Below are positions 1 to 6,111 of a stretch of DNA of 11,503 nt, piece after piece. The stretch is taken from contig DKVN01000125.1 of the NCBI GenBank assembly GCA_002491225.1, forward strand, positions 10,299 through 21,801, written 5' to 3'. The notes under the pieces were generated by a model, which was not told the DNA's origin, made no database searches, and worked only from the letters and a program-made list of their open reading frames with translations. The position numbers were made by a program, and so were the translations under genes. The stretch's first letter is position 1; every line of letters begins with the position of its first letter. The DNA comes from Faecalibacterium sp. UBA7177. GTDB lineage: Bacteria; Bacillota; Clostridia; Oscillospirales; Ruminococcaceae.

Positions 1-64
1 ATCCCCCGCAAGGACGGATGGGAGCCGCGCGTTGGACACTCCCCATCGCGGTGAAATGCCGCCA

Positions 65-115
65 AAAGGCAAGCGCCCGGCCCCTTCGCGTTTTGCGAGA
101 GGACCGGGCGCCTTT
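65..115 (-). terminator. Probable terminator of the argR-argS unit
   Basis: A GC-rich inverted repeat lies about 45 bases past the argS stop codon. The core arms are GCGCCCGG (73-80) and CCGGGCGC (104-111). The stem continues inward with several more pairs, including wobbles, to a small A-rich loop. Read on the minus strand, the hairpin is followed by TTGCCTTTT, a modest T-rich tract. Read on the plus strand it is followed by CTTTATG, so it may also stop transcripts entering from the left. No gene was found between the window start and argS. Confidence 0.65.
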
Positions 116-156
116 ATGCTCCGTATTTTGCTCTGTGCTTCGCCCCGAAACCCGGC

Positions 157-1815
157 TTACATCCGCTCGGGCGCGCTGACGCCCAGCAGGTCGAGGGCGT
201 TTTTCAGGGTGATCTTGACCGCCATCACCAGGCCGAGGCGCTGGTTGGTCAGGTCAGGATCGTCCGGGTTGTTCACATACGACTGGTTGTAGTAGCTGTG
301 ATAGAGCCGCACCAGCGCGAGGATATAATCGGCGATCTTGTTGGGCTTGCGCAGGGTGGCGGCGTTGGCCACCTCGGCCGGGAACTCGCCGATCAGCTTG
401 AGCAGCTGCAGCTCCTTGTCCTCGGTGAGGCGGTCGTACTGCTCCTGCTTGTGGAAGGCCGGGATCTGCGGGTTGCGCAGGATCGAGCACATCCGCGAGT
501 GGGCGTACTGCGCGTAAAAGACCGGGTTGTCGCTGCTCTGGGTGCGGGCCAGCTTGAGGTCGAAGTCCATCTGGGAGGTGATGTCCTTGGAGGCGAAGAA
601 CCAGCGGGCCGCGTCGGTGCCGATGTCCTCGCAGAGCTCGCGCAGGGTCACCGCGTTGCCGGTGCGCTTGGACATCTTGACCTCGACGCCATCCTCCACC
701 ATCCGCACCATCTGGATCAGCTCGATCGTGAGGGTGCCCTTGGGATAGCCGAGGGCGGTCAGGGCCGCCTGCATCCGGGTGATGTAGGAGTGATGATCTG
801 CGCCCCACAGGTTGACCAGGATGGGGTAGCCGCGCTCTAACTTGTAGACATGGTTCGCGATGTCGGGGGTCAGGTAGGAGAGGGTGCCGTCGCTCTTGCG
901 CAGCACCCGGTCCTTGTCGTCGCCGTAGTCGGTGCTGCGGAACCAGAGCGCCCCGTCCTTCTCGTACAGCAGGCCGAGCTGCTGCATCCGGTCAAGACAG
1001 TCGTTGATCCGCTTCATGCCGTTCTCGTAGAAGAAGGTCTCGTGCACCCAGGAGACGATGTTGACCCCGTACAGCTTGAGGTCGGCGTCGATCTTGGCCA
1101 GCTCGCGGGCCTTGCCCTCGGCCATAAAGTACTCGAGCCGCTCCTTGGGGTCGGCGGTCAGCCACTTGTCGCCGTCCTGTTTGGCGATGTCGTAGGCGAT
1201 CTGGCGCACGTCCTCGGCGTGGTAGCCCTCGTCCGGCAGGGGATACTCCTTGCCGAAGTACTCAAAGTAGCGGGAGGTGAGCGACTCGCCCAGCATCACG
1301 ATCTGATGGCCCGCGTCGTTGACATAGAACTCGCGCAGCACGTCCCAGCCGCTCTTTTCGAGCAGGCGGCAGATGCAGTCGCCCCAAGCGGCGTTGCGGG
1401 CGTGGCCGCAGTGCAGATCGCCGGTGGGGTTGGCCGAGACCCACTCCACCAGGATGCGCTTGCCCGCGCCGGAATCGTTTTTGCCATAGTCATCCCCGGC
1501 GTCGATCACCTGGTTGATCAGGGCGCTCAGGGTGCTGCCCTTGAGCTTGAAGTTGATGAAGCCGGGCTTCGCCACCGTGACGCTCTCGACCTCGGGCAGA
1601 TTGGCAGCCAGCTCCTCAGCGAGGGGCTGGGCGATCTCCATCGGGCTCTTGTGCAGGGTTTTGGCCAAGCGCATGGCCACGGCGGTGGCATAGTCGCCCA
1701 GCTTGGGGTCGCGCGGGGCTTCCACCGTCAGCTGGGAATCGTCGGCCTCGACATCCCACACCTTTTTGACCGCCTGTTTGACAGCCTCGTAAATTTTGAC
1801 CTCAAAATCACTCAT
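157..1815 (-). CDS. argS: Arginyl-tRNA synthetase
   Basis: Charges tRNA-Arg with arginine using ATP, in the cytoplasm. The 552-residue product is the usual length for bacterial class I ArgRS. It opens with the ArgRS-specific N-terminal domain (about 1-90). The Rossmann catalytic core follows, with the HIGH-type signature HCGH at 135-138 inside VEWVSANPTGDLHCGHARN, the stretch WGADHH near 337-342, and the KMSK signature at 380-383. The C-terminal helical anticodon-binding (DALR-type) domain ends LDLLGVSAPERM. The ATG is preceded by AGGAG with 8 bases of spacing. Only 57 bases separate it from the argR stop and I see no promoter there, so it is probably cotranscribed with argR and thus under the repressor's own promoter. 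No T-box leader is visible. The gene looks intact and the identification is secure. Confidence 0.98.
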   Translation of the reverse strand: MSDFEVKIYEAVKQAVKKVWDVEADDSQLTVEAPRDPKLGDYATAVAMRLAKTLHKSPMEIAQPLAEELAANLPEVESVTVAKPGFINFKLKGSTLSALINQVIDAGDDYGKNDSGAGKRILVEWVSANPTGDLHCGHARNAAWGDCICRLLEKSGWDVLREFYVNDAGHQIVMLGESLTSRYFEYFGKEYPLPDEGYHAEDVRQIAYDIAKQDGDKWLTADPKERLEYFMAEGKARELAKIDADLKLYGVNIVSWVHETFFYENGMKRINDCLDRMQQLGLLYEKDGALWFRSTDYGDDKDRVLRKSDGTLSYLTPDIANHVYKLERGYPILVNLWGADHHSYITRMQAALTALGYPKGTLTIELIQMVRMVEDGVEVKMSKRTGNAVTLRELCEDIGTDAARWFFASKDITSQMDFDLKLARTQSSDNPVFYAQYAHSRMCSILRNPQIPAFHKQEQYDRLTEDKELQLLKLIGEFPAEVANAATLRKPNKIADYILALVRLYHSYYNQSYVNNPDDPDLTNQRLGLVMAVKITLKNALDLLGVSAPERM

Positions 1816-1872
1816 TTGATCCGCTCCTTTTGTTTCTGGCAGGGGCCGGTGCGCCGGTTTGGTCGGGCCCGG

Positions 1873-2328
1873 TCAGCCCTTGTCGATCAGTTCCTGAATG
1901 GCGAGGGAGAAGCGCTCGGCCGAGGCGCTGTCCCGCATGGCGAGGAAGGCGGTGTTGTCCCCCGCGATGGTGCCCACCAGATCCTCACTGTGCATCCCGT
2001 CCAGCACCGCGCAGGCCGCGGAGGCCAGCTCGGGCAGGGTCTTGATGACGATCAGGTTCTGGGCACAGTCCACGCTGACAACGCTCTCCCGCAGGATGGT
2101 GCGCAGCTTGCGCCGGACGTTTTCATCCGGCGCGGAGGCCAGCACATACCGGTACTGCCCGGCCGGGCCGCTGCGCTTGACGATGTTCATCCGCTTGATC
2201 TCGCGGGAGAGGGTGGACTGGGTGCACTGCACCCCGTATCCCGCCAGGGCCTCCAACAGCTGGCTCTGGTTTTCGATCGGCTGCTCCGCGATGATCTTTC
2301 GGATCAGCTCCTGTCGGTTTGCTGCCAT
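1873..2328 (-). CDS. argR: Arginine repressor ArgR/AhrC
   Basis: Arginine-responsive transcription factor. Family members form hexamers that bind ARG boxes, repressing arginine synthesis and often adjusting catabolic genes. The product is 151 residues, the usual ArgR length. An N-terminal winged helix (about 1-70) carries QSQLLEALAGYGVQCTQSTL and SREIKR. The C-terminal oligomerisation and arginine-binding domain (about 75-151) has GTIAGDNT at 119-126. The second acidic residue of the usual GDD triplet is Asn125 here. The start at 2328 is chosen because AGGAG lies 8 bases upstream; an in-frame ATG 66 bases earlier would run the protein through a leader hairpin and lacks family similarity. It is followed by argS at 57 bases. 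It has its own promoter and may also receive read-through from the B3/B4 gene upstream. Confidence 0.97.
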   Translation of the reverse strand: MAANRQELIRKIIAEQPIENQSQLLEALAGYGVQCTQSTLSREIKRMNIVKRSGPAGQYRYVLASAPDENVRRKLRTILRESVVSVDCAQNLIVIKTLPELASAACAVLDGMHSEDLVGTIAGDNTAFLAMRDSASAERFSLAIQELIDKG

Positions 2329-2349
2329 ACGGTCATCTCCTGTTGCCCT

Positions 2350-2380
2350 CCCCTTTTGTGGGCCCGGCCCGCAAAAGGGG
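2350..2380 (-). ncRNA. 14-bp hairpin at the 5' end of the argR mRNA
   Basis: CCCCTTTTG (2350-2358) and CAAAAGGGG (2372-2380) are perfect inverted arms. The stem continues inward with one G.U pair and four further pairs to a 3-base loop. The predicted argR transcription start (about 2383-2384) puts this stem within a few bases of the RNA 5' end, with the Shine-Dalgarno AGGAG at 2337-2341 just outside it. There is no T-run after it on the minus strand, so it is not a terminator. A 5' stabilising stem-loop is the simplest reading (inference). Confidence 0.55.
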
Positions 2381-2389
2381 AGTATTCCC

Positions 2390-2417
2390 ATCATACCACA
2401 AATTGGGCGGATTGCAA
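2390..2417 (-). promoter_or_regulatory. Predicted argR(-argS) promoter
   Basis: On the minus strand a -35 TTGCAA (2412-2417), a 16-base spacer and a -10 TATGAT (2390-2395) match a housekeeping-sigma promoter. The -10 is extended by TGG immediately before it. The expected start is near 2383, giving a leader of about 55 bases before the argR ATG. I do not see a good ARG box overlapping it. Confidence 0.65.
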
Positions 2418-2588
2418 GGTGTTTGCGGGGGGTTTGCGCCGCAAAAAGCCATCACCCGGCCACGATTTTGGCAGCCGGGCGCGCAAAGCGGCGGTTTGCC
2501 CTCGCAAAAGCACCCCAAAACACCCGCCTGCCGCCCTTTGGCGGGGCGGCGCGGCGGGCGGCGAAAGGGGCGATCAGCGGCGTCTGCC
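2418..2588. other. Non-coding, hairpin-rich spacer between the B3/B4 gene and the argR promoter
   Basis: This GC-rich stretch has no convincing gene. It holds two hairpins that could end the B3/B4 transcript on the minus strand. One has arms GCCGCCC (2530-2536) and GGGCGGC (2544-2550). The other has arms CCCGGC (2455-2460) and GCCGGG (2474-2479), with CTTTTT a few bases past the stem on the minus strand. Neither has a T-run directly at the base, so termination is probably partial. There are several repeats of short GCAAAA/TTTTGC words. Confidence 0.4.
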
Positions 2589-3308
2589 TTACGCCTCCAG
2601 CACCGCCTCGCGGTTTTCGGCGGTGATCAGCTGCTTTTGCAGCACCTTCGCGCCCAGCTGGTCGGTCAGCAGCCCGGCCAGCTCGTCGATGGCCGCCTGC
2701 AGCTCGCCGAGGCGGGCGGGGTCGACACACTCCATCGCGATGAACTCGCCGTCGGTGTCGTCCTGCACGGCGGTGCGCTGGCCGTCGCGCCAGTTCCAGC
2801 AGCGGCAGACGATGCCCGCGTCGTCATAGTAGGCCAGCTCGCCGGGCAGCGGCGGCTCCTGCTTTTCGCTGCCGATGGGCAGAAAGTCCTCCCCGCCCTG
2901 CACCGTGCCCAGCCGCAGGTCCCCCGCGATGGCGTCGAGGTTCTCCGCGCCGATGGGCAGGGCGTACTTGAGCGAGATGGCGTTGGTGATGTCGATGGTG
3001 GGGGCGATGCTGCCCACCGGGTTGTCGTGCAGCACCCGCTTGAGCAGCGCCTCAACCGAGCAGCGGGCGCCCTTCTTGGTCGGGAACTTCTGGTAAGCCT
3101 GCCGCCAGACCGCCACCACCGCGTTCTCCGAGATGGTGTCGCTGGTCAGATGCTTTTTGGCGGCGTGGTTCGCCTCGTCCAAAAAGGCGCGGATGGCGGC
3201 GTTCTGCTCCTCGCTGGGGGTGGTGGTCAGCCCGCGCACCGCCAGCACCCCGATCGCGGCGCCGGGGAAAAGCTGCCAAAAACTGTCCTCTGCAACAAAC
3301 TTCTTCAT
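2589..3308 (-). CDS. Standalone B3/B4 domain protein, probable trans-editing deacylase for tRNA-Arg (CtdA-like)
   Basis: The 239-residue protein resembles the freestanding form of the B3/B4 editing domain of the phenylalanyl-tRNA synthetase beta chain. No synthetase catalytic motifs are present. Recognisable blocks are an N-terminal strand region (FVAEDSFWQLFPGAAIGVLA), a helical part with WRQAYQKFPTKKGARCSVEALL (about 69-89), and the B3/B4 core with NPVGSIAPTIDITNAISL near 96-113. Further on are GGEDFLPIGS (138-147) and GELAYYDDAGIVCRCWNWRD (156-175). In PheRS this domain hydrolyses Tyr-tRNAPhe. A freestanding member called CtdA was reported to remove canavanine from tRNA-Arg. Position beside argR and argS supports a tRNA-Arg substrate here, but that is inference. 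The ATG at 3308 has AAAGG 6 bases upstream; a TTG 33 bases earlier is a poorer choice. It has its own strong promoter and two ARG-box-like sites. Confidence 0.88.
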   Translation of the reverse strand: MKKFVAEDSFWQLFPGAAIGVLAVRGLTTTPSEEQNAAIRAFLDEANHAAKKHLTSDTISENAVVAVWRQAYQKFPTKKGARCSVEALLKRVLHDNPVGSIAPTIDITNAISLKYALPIGAENLDAIAGDLRLGTVQGGEDFLPIGSEKQEPPLPGELAYYDDAGIVCRCWNWRDGQRTAVQDDTDGEFIAMECVDPARLGELQAAIDELAGLLTDQLGAKVLQKQLITAENREAVLEA

Positions 3309-3337
3309 TCTTGACCTTTCCTTTTTGTGAATAGGGT

Positions 3338-3351
3338 TCAATATTTATACA
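3338..3351 (-). promoter_or_regulatory. Candidate ARG box, proximal to the B3/B4 gene
   Basis: The minus strand reads TGTATAAATATTGA. Against the ArgR core TGAAT-N4-ATTCA this has one mismatch in each half-site and a fully A/T centre. It lies about 30 bases upstream of the B3/B4 ATG, inside the predicted leader. The ArgR gene is in the same cluster. The match is short and in AT-rich sequence, so chance is possible. Confidence 0.4.
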
Positions 3352-3428
3352 CGCCCACCCGGGCGAAAAGTGAGCCGGGAAACCGACAAAGAACACATAA
3401 AATCAGGGATTCGGGCGGCCCAAGGGCC

Positions 3429-3457
3429 ATTATAGCAGAGCCGCGCCTAAAATGCAA
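3429..3457 (-). promoter_or_regulatory. Strong predicted promoter of the B3/B4 gene
   Basis: On the minus strand TTGCAT (-35, 3452-3457), exactly 17 bases, then a perfect TATAAT (-10, 3429-3434). The -35 sits within the last codons of the upstream amidohydrolase gene, whose stop is at 3447-3449. The start would be near 3422, giving an untranslated leader of about 114 bases. The leader contains two small GC hairpins and the proximal ARG-box-like site. The strength suggests this gene is expressed independently of the amidohydrolase. Confidence 0.75.
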
Positions 3458-4550
3458 GAATATTCATAAAAGCCTGCATGGTGGGGGCGAGCAGCGGGTC
3501 GGGGTAGGTATACCCGGCGGTGTGCAGGGGCGGTGTGTCCTCCCCGGCCCCGATGCCGAAAAAGGCCCCCGGGCAGTGTAATAGATACTGCCCAAAGTCC
3601 TCGCTCCAGCGCATCGGCTCGGGCAGCAGCGCGCCGCCGCAGGCGGCCAGCACCCGTTCGGCGCAGGACGTATCGTTGACCGTGGCGCAAAAGACATCCT
3701 GCTCCTGCCAAGCAAAACCGAGGCCCGCTTCGCGCGCGGCGGCTTCGCTTTGGGCCAGCACCGCGCTTTGCAGGGCCCCCATCGCCTCGTCCCGGCCGGT
3801 GCGCAGGGTCAGGTAGAGCTCGGCCTCGCCGGGGGCGGTGCCAAAGGCGCGGCTGCCCAGCTGCGCGCCCACGATGGTGCAGAGAGCCAGCTCGTCCCCG
3901 CGGCCGCCCGCCGCAAGGGCTGGTAGCGTGCAGAGCAGCTGGCCGAGGGCGTTTGCGGGGGAGCGGCCGAGCTCCGGGGTGGCCGCGTGGGTCTGGCGGC
4001 CCCGCAGCCGCAGGATCAGCCCGCGGGAGGCGCAGGCGAAGGTGCCCGGCCGGGTGTAGACCCTGCCCAGCGGCAGGCCGGGCAGGTTGTGGGCCCCGTA
4101 GATGGCCGCCACCGGCTCCTGCTGTAAGAGGCCGAGGCAGCCTTTGGCTCCCTCGCCGGTCTCTTCGGCGGGCTGAAAGAGCAAAAAGACATCCCGCCCC
4201 AGCCGGGCCCCCTCCAGCAGCAGGGCCGCCCCGCAGAGGGCGGCCGCGTGGCCGTCGTGCCCGCACAGGTGGGCCGCCCCGCCCTCCGGCAGGGGCAGGG
4301 CGTCGAAATCCGCCCGCAGGGCAATCGCGGGCCGCGCCGCGCCCGGCTCCCGGTGGGCAGCGTAAAAGCCCGACCCGCAGGGGTGCAGGGTCAGGCTGGT
4401 GTGTTCGGTGAGAAACTGGCGCAGCAGCGCTGCCGTCCGCTGTTCGCTGCCCGCCGGTTCGGGGCAGGCGTGCAGCTGCCCGCGCAGGTTGGCCGCGGCC
4501 TCGGCCGCGGTTTGCAGCCGGGCGGGGTCGATCTCATTCGGTTTTTCCAT
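3447..4550 (-). CDS. M20 family metallo-amidohydrolase (M20D, AmhX-like)
   Basis: Probable zinc- or manganese-dependent hydrolase that cleaves an acyl or peptide bond on an amino acid, in the cytoplasm (no signal peptide). The 367 residues carry the M20D signatures: ALRADFDALP (77-86), CGHDGH with metal ligands Cys96 and His98 (96-101), FQPAEE with Glu129/130 (125-130), GAHN with His154 (152-155), SEDFGQYL (316-323) and a late His343. The loop between DALP and CGHDGH is very short, as in the AmhX group rather than typical hippurate hydrolases. The ATG at 4550 is chosen because AGAGGAG lies 9 bases upstream; the frame stays open further 5' without family similarity. It follows the AraC-type regulator by 98 bases and may be cotranscribed. 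An N-acylated amino acid linked to arginine metabolism would fit the context, but the substrate is unknown. Confidence 0.9.
   Translation of the reverse strand: MEKPNEIDPARLQTAAEAAANLRGQLHACPEPAGSEQRTAALLRQFLTEHTSLTLHPCGSGFYAAHREPGAARPAIALRADFDALPLPEGGAAHLCGHDGHAAALCGAALLLEGARLGRDVFLLFQPAEETGEGAKGCLGLLQQEPVAAIYGAHNLPGLPLGRVYTRPGTFACASRGLILRLRGRQTHAATPELGRSPANALGQLLCTLPALAAGGRGDELALCTIVGAQLGSRAFGTAPGEAELYLTLRTGRDEAMGALQSAVLAQSEAAAREAGLGFAWQEQDVFCATVNDTSCAERVLAACGGALLPEPMRWSEDFGQYLLHCPGAFFGIGAGEDTPPLHTAGYTYPDPLLAPTMQAFMNILAF
3453..3466 (-). promoter_or_regulatory. Candidate ARG box overlapping the -35 of the B3/B4 promoter
   Basis: The minus strand reads TGAATATTCTTGCA. The first half-site TGAAT is perfect. 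The second, TTGCA, differs by one base from the ATGCA variant seen in Bacillus-type ARG boxes. Its position across the -35 element is what a repressor site would need. With the second candidate about 115 bases downstream, it recalls paired ArgR operators. Sequence evidence only. Confidence 0.4.
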
Positions 4551-4611
4551 CCCACAAGTCTCCTCTTTTCTTGCCGGTTTACAAACACAGGGCGGCTCTG
4601 CTTGTTGCACA

Positions 4612-4643
4612 GCGGCCCGGCTGCCGCCCGCCCGGCGGGCCGC
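4612..4643. repeat. GC-rich inverted repeat between the regulator and the amidohydrolase
   Basis: Arms GCGGCCC (4612-4618) and GGGCCGC (4637-4643) enclose further GC-rich sequence that could pair in other registers. There is no T-run beyond it in the minus direction, so I do not call it a terminator. It may slow or partly end transcription after the regulator gene. Confidence 0.4.
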
Positions 4644-4648
4644 AGCCC

Positions 4649-5953
4649 TCACCCTTTTGCCTTTTTGGCCGCCTTGGGGCGCTTGCGGTCGGCCTCGCTG
4701 CCGTCCGCCTTTTGCAGGCTGATGCCGTTGCGAAACTCGGTGGGGGTCATCTCCTTGAACTTGTAAAAGTTGAGGTTGAAGGTGCGGATGTTGTTGTACC
4801 CCACCTCAAAGGCCACGTCGATCACCAGATGATCGGTGGTGGCCAGCAGCTCGCAGGCCTTGTTGATCCGCACCGAGTTGAGCAGGTTCTCGAAGTTCTT
4901 CTCCGAGTGGTAGAGCAGCAGCCGGTTCATCTCGGTGACCGAGATGCCGAACCGGGAGGCCACCTGGTTGGGGTTGAGGCTCTCCTGCTGGTAGTTTTTG
5001 AAGATGTAGTCGGTGATCGAGTAGGCGGTGTTCTTGTCGGTGCGGTTGTACTTGGGCTTGGATTTGGTGTAGATCTTGCGGTAGTTGATGGGGGTGATGC
5101 CCACCCGTGAGGAGAAGTGCTTGGAGAGGTGCGAGGCGTCCACATAGCCCACCATCCCGGCGATCTCGTCGAGGGTGAGGTCGGTGTAGATGAGGTAGTC
5201 GGATGCCTTTTCGATGCGGATCGAGTTGAGCAGCTTCATAAAGGTGAGGCCGGTCTGCTCGCTGAGCTGCTTGGAGAGGGCGGACTCCGAGAGGAAAAAC
5301 GCCTCGGCCACCTTGGAGAGGGCCAGCTTTTCGGAGGAATGGGCGTAGATGTAGCTGAGCACCGAGTCTCCCGTGGTGTGGGGCTGCCCGTGCTCGCCGT
5401 TTTCGCCGTGCAGCGAGAGGACATACCGCCGGTAGACGATCATCAGCTCGATCAGCTTGTTGGTGATGTACAGCTGGGAGAGGGGCTTGGTGGACAGCAC
5501 CATCCGGGTGGACTCCACCCCCAGCTCGGCCCGGAGATGCTCCATCAGGGTGTCCACATACTCGGCCTGCACCGAGTCGAGGCAGACCACCGGCTCGACC
5601 GACAGAAAGCGCAGCAGCTCCGAGCTGTCCTCATCCATGCCGGGCGACTCCTTGAGTGCCGCGTTGAGGTAGGTGTAATCGTACACCACCTTGATGAACT
5701 GCAGGGTCTCGTCCACCCGGGTGATCTCGGTGATCTTCCAGGGGGTGATCGCGATCAGGGTGTTGGGCCGCAGCTTGCAGGGGGTGCCGTCGATGACGAT
5801 CTCGCCCCTGCCGCGCTTGATGTACAAAAACCGGGCCGCCTGGTGGATCAGGGCCTTGGTGGGGGCCTGAACGGCCTCATAGTCAAACGAGCAGATGGTC
5901 GCCGGGTCGAGCGCGGCGGCGATGCTGTCCTGAAGGGTCGCGGGTTTGTTCAT
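4649..5953 (-). CDS. AraC-family regulator with two tandem AraC-type DNA-binding domains
   Basis: Probable transcription factor for the neighbouring arginine or amidohydrolase genes. The 434 residues are long for the family (about 280-300). Residues about 20-115 look like the cupin-type AraC ligand-binding domain (RFLYIKRGRGEIVIDGTPCK). A helical linker follows (about 125-185). The first complete double-HTH domain spans about 197-297, with LLNSIRIEKASDYL and the second-HTH signature IAGMVGYVDASHLSKHF. A second complete one spans about 311-412, with LLNSVRINKACELL and VAFEVGYNNIRTFNLNFYKF, ending MTPTEFRN. The tail is Lys-rich. The duplication is seen directly; the ligand and targets are not. 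The ATG at 5953 has GAAGGA just upstream. Its leader contains a terminator-like hairpin, so expression may depend on read-through from the arc operon. The first copy keeps the more typical residues. Confidence 0.9.
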   Translation of the reverse strand: MNKPATLQDSIAAALDPATICSFDYEAVQAPTKALIHQAARFLYIKRGRGEIVIDGTPCKLRPNTLIAITPWKITEITRVDETLQFIKVVYDYTYLNAALKESPGMDEDSSELLRFLSVEPVVCLDSVQAEYVDTLMEHLRAELGVESTRMVLSTKPLSQLYITNKLIELMIVYRRYVLSLHGENGEHGQPHTTGDSVLSYIYAHSSEKLALSKVAEAFFLSESALSKQLSEQTGLTFMKLLNSIRIEKASDYLIYTDLTLDEIAGMVGYVDASHLSKHFSSRVGITPINYRKIYTKSKPKYNRTDKNTAYSITDYIFKNYQQESLNPNQVASRFGISVTEMNRLLLYHSEKNFENLLNSVRINKACELLATTDHLVIDVAFEVGYNNIRTFNLNFYKFKEMTPTEFRNGISLQKADGSEADRKRPKAAKKAKG

Positions 5954-5980
5954 GTCCTTCGCCTCTGCTTTGGTGTTCAG

Positions 5981-6008
5981 AAAAATTCCGGCATCCGCCG
6001 GATGCCGG
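5981..6008 (-). terminator. Terminator-like hairpin in the leader of the AraC-type gene
   Basis: Perfect 9-bp stem CCGGCATCC (5988-5996) and GGATGCCGG (6000-6008) with a 3-base loop. On the minus strand it is followed directly by AATTTTT, the arrangement of an intrinsic terminator. Its base is only 34 bases from the regulator's ATG, too little for a downstream promoter plus ribosome site. It therefore either ends the arc operon transcript with partial read-through or acts as an attenuator for the regulator. Confidence 0.65.
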
Positions 6009-6066
6009 GGGGAGCCGGGATGACGGGATGCTTAAAACAGTGCAAAAAAGTGGAAAAAATCAGCAC

Positions 6067-6111
6067 AATACCGGCTGTACGCAAAATAGTGCGTACAGCC
6101 GGTATTTTTTT
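6067..6111 (+). terminator. Perfect 16-bp intrinsic terminator, best read on the plus strand
   Basis: Arms 6067-6082 and 6091-6106 are perfect inverted complements of 16 bases (AATACCGGCTGTACGC and its reverse complement) around an 8-base loop. On the plus strand the stem runs into seven T residues (6105-6111), a textbook intrinsic terminator. On the minus strand, the direction of all nearby genes, the T-run (six T) starts only after seven unpaired bases, so it would work less well. It may still end the arc operon. No plus-strand gene that it would serve is visible. Confidence 0.75.

Noticed and set aside
1816..1872. Possible T-box or other amino-acid-sensing leader before argS
   Set aside because: The gap is only 57 bases, has no T-box core sequence and no terminator; argS appears cotranscribed with argR.
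850..2829. Long plus-strand open frame across argS, argR and the B3/B4 gene
   Set aside because: It is antisense to three well-conserved genes, has a low-complexity Gly/Val/His/Leu-rich product with no known motif, and is the expected by-product of high GC codon use.
3430..4266. Long Arg/Gly/Pro-rich minus-strand frame overlapping the amidohydrolase
   Set aside because: It is an out-of-frame shadow of the M20 gene, which shows all metal-binding motifs and a good ribosome site.
3447..4550. Acetylornithine deacetylase (ArgE)
   Set aside because: The RADFDALP and CGHDGH pattern with a Cys metal ligand is typical of M20D, not the M20A group of ArgE, which has an HxD motif.
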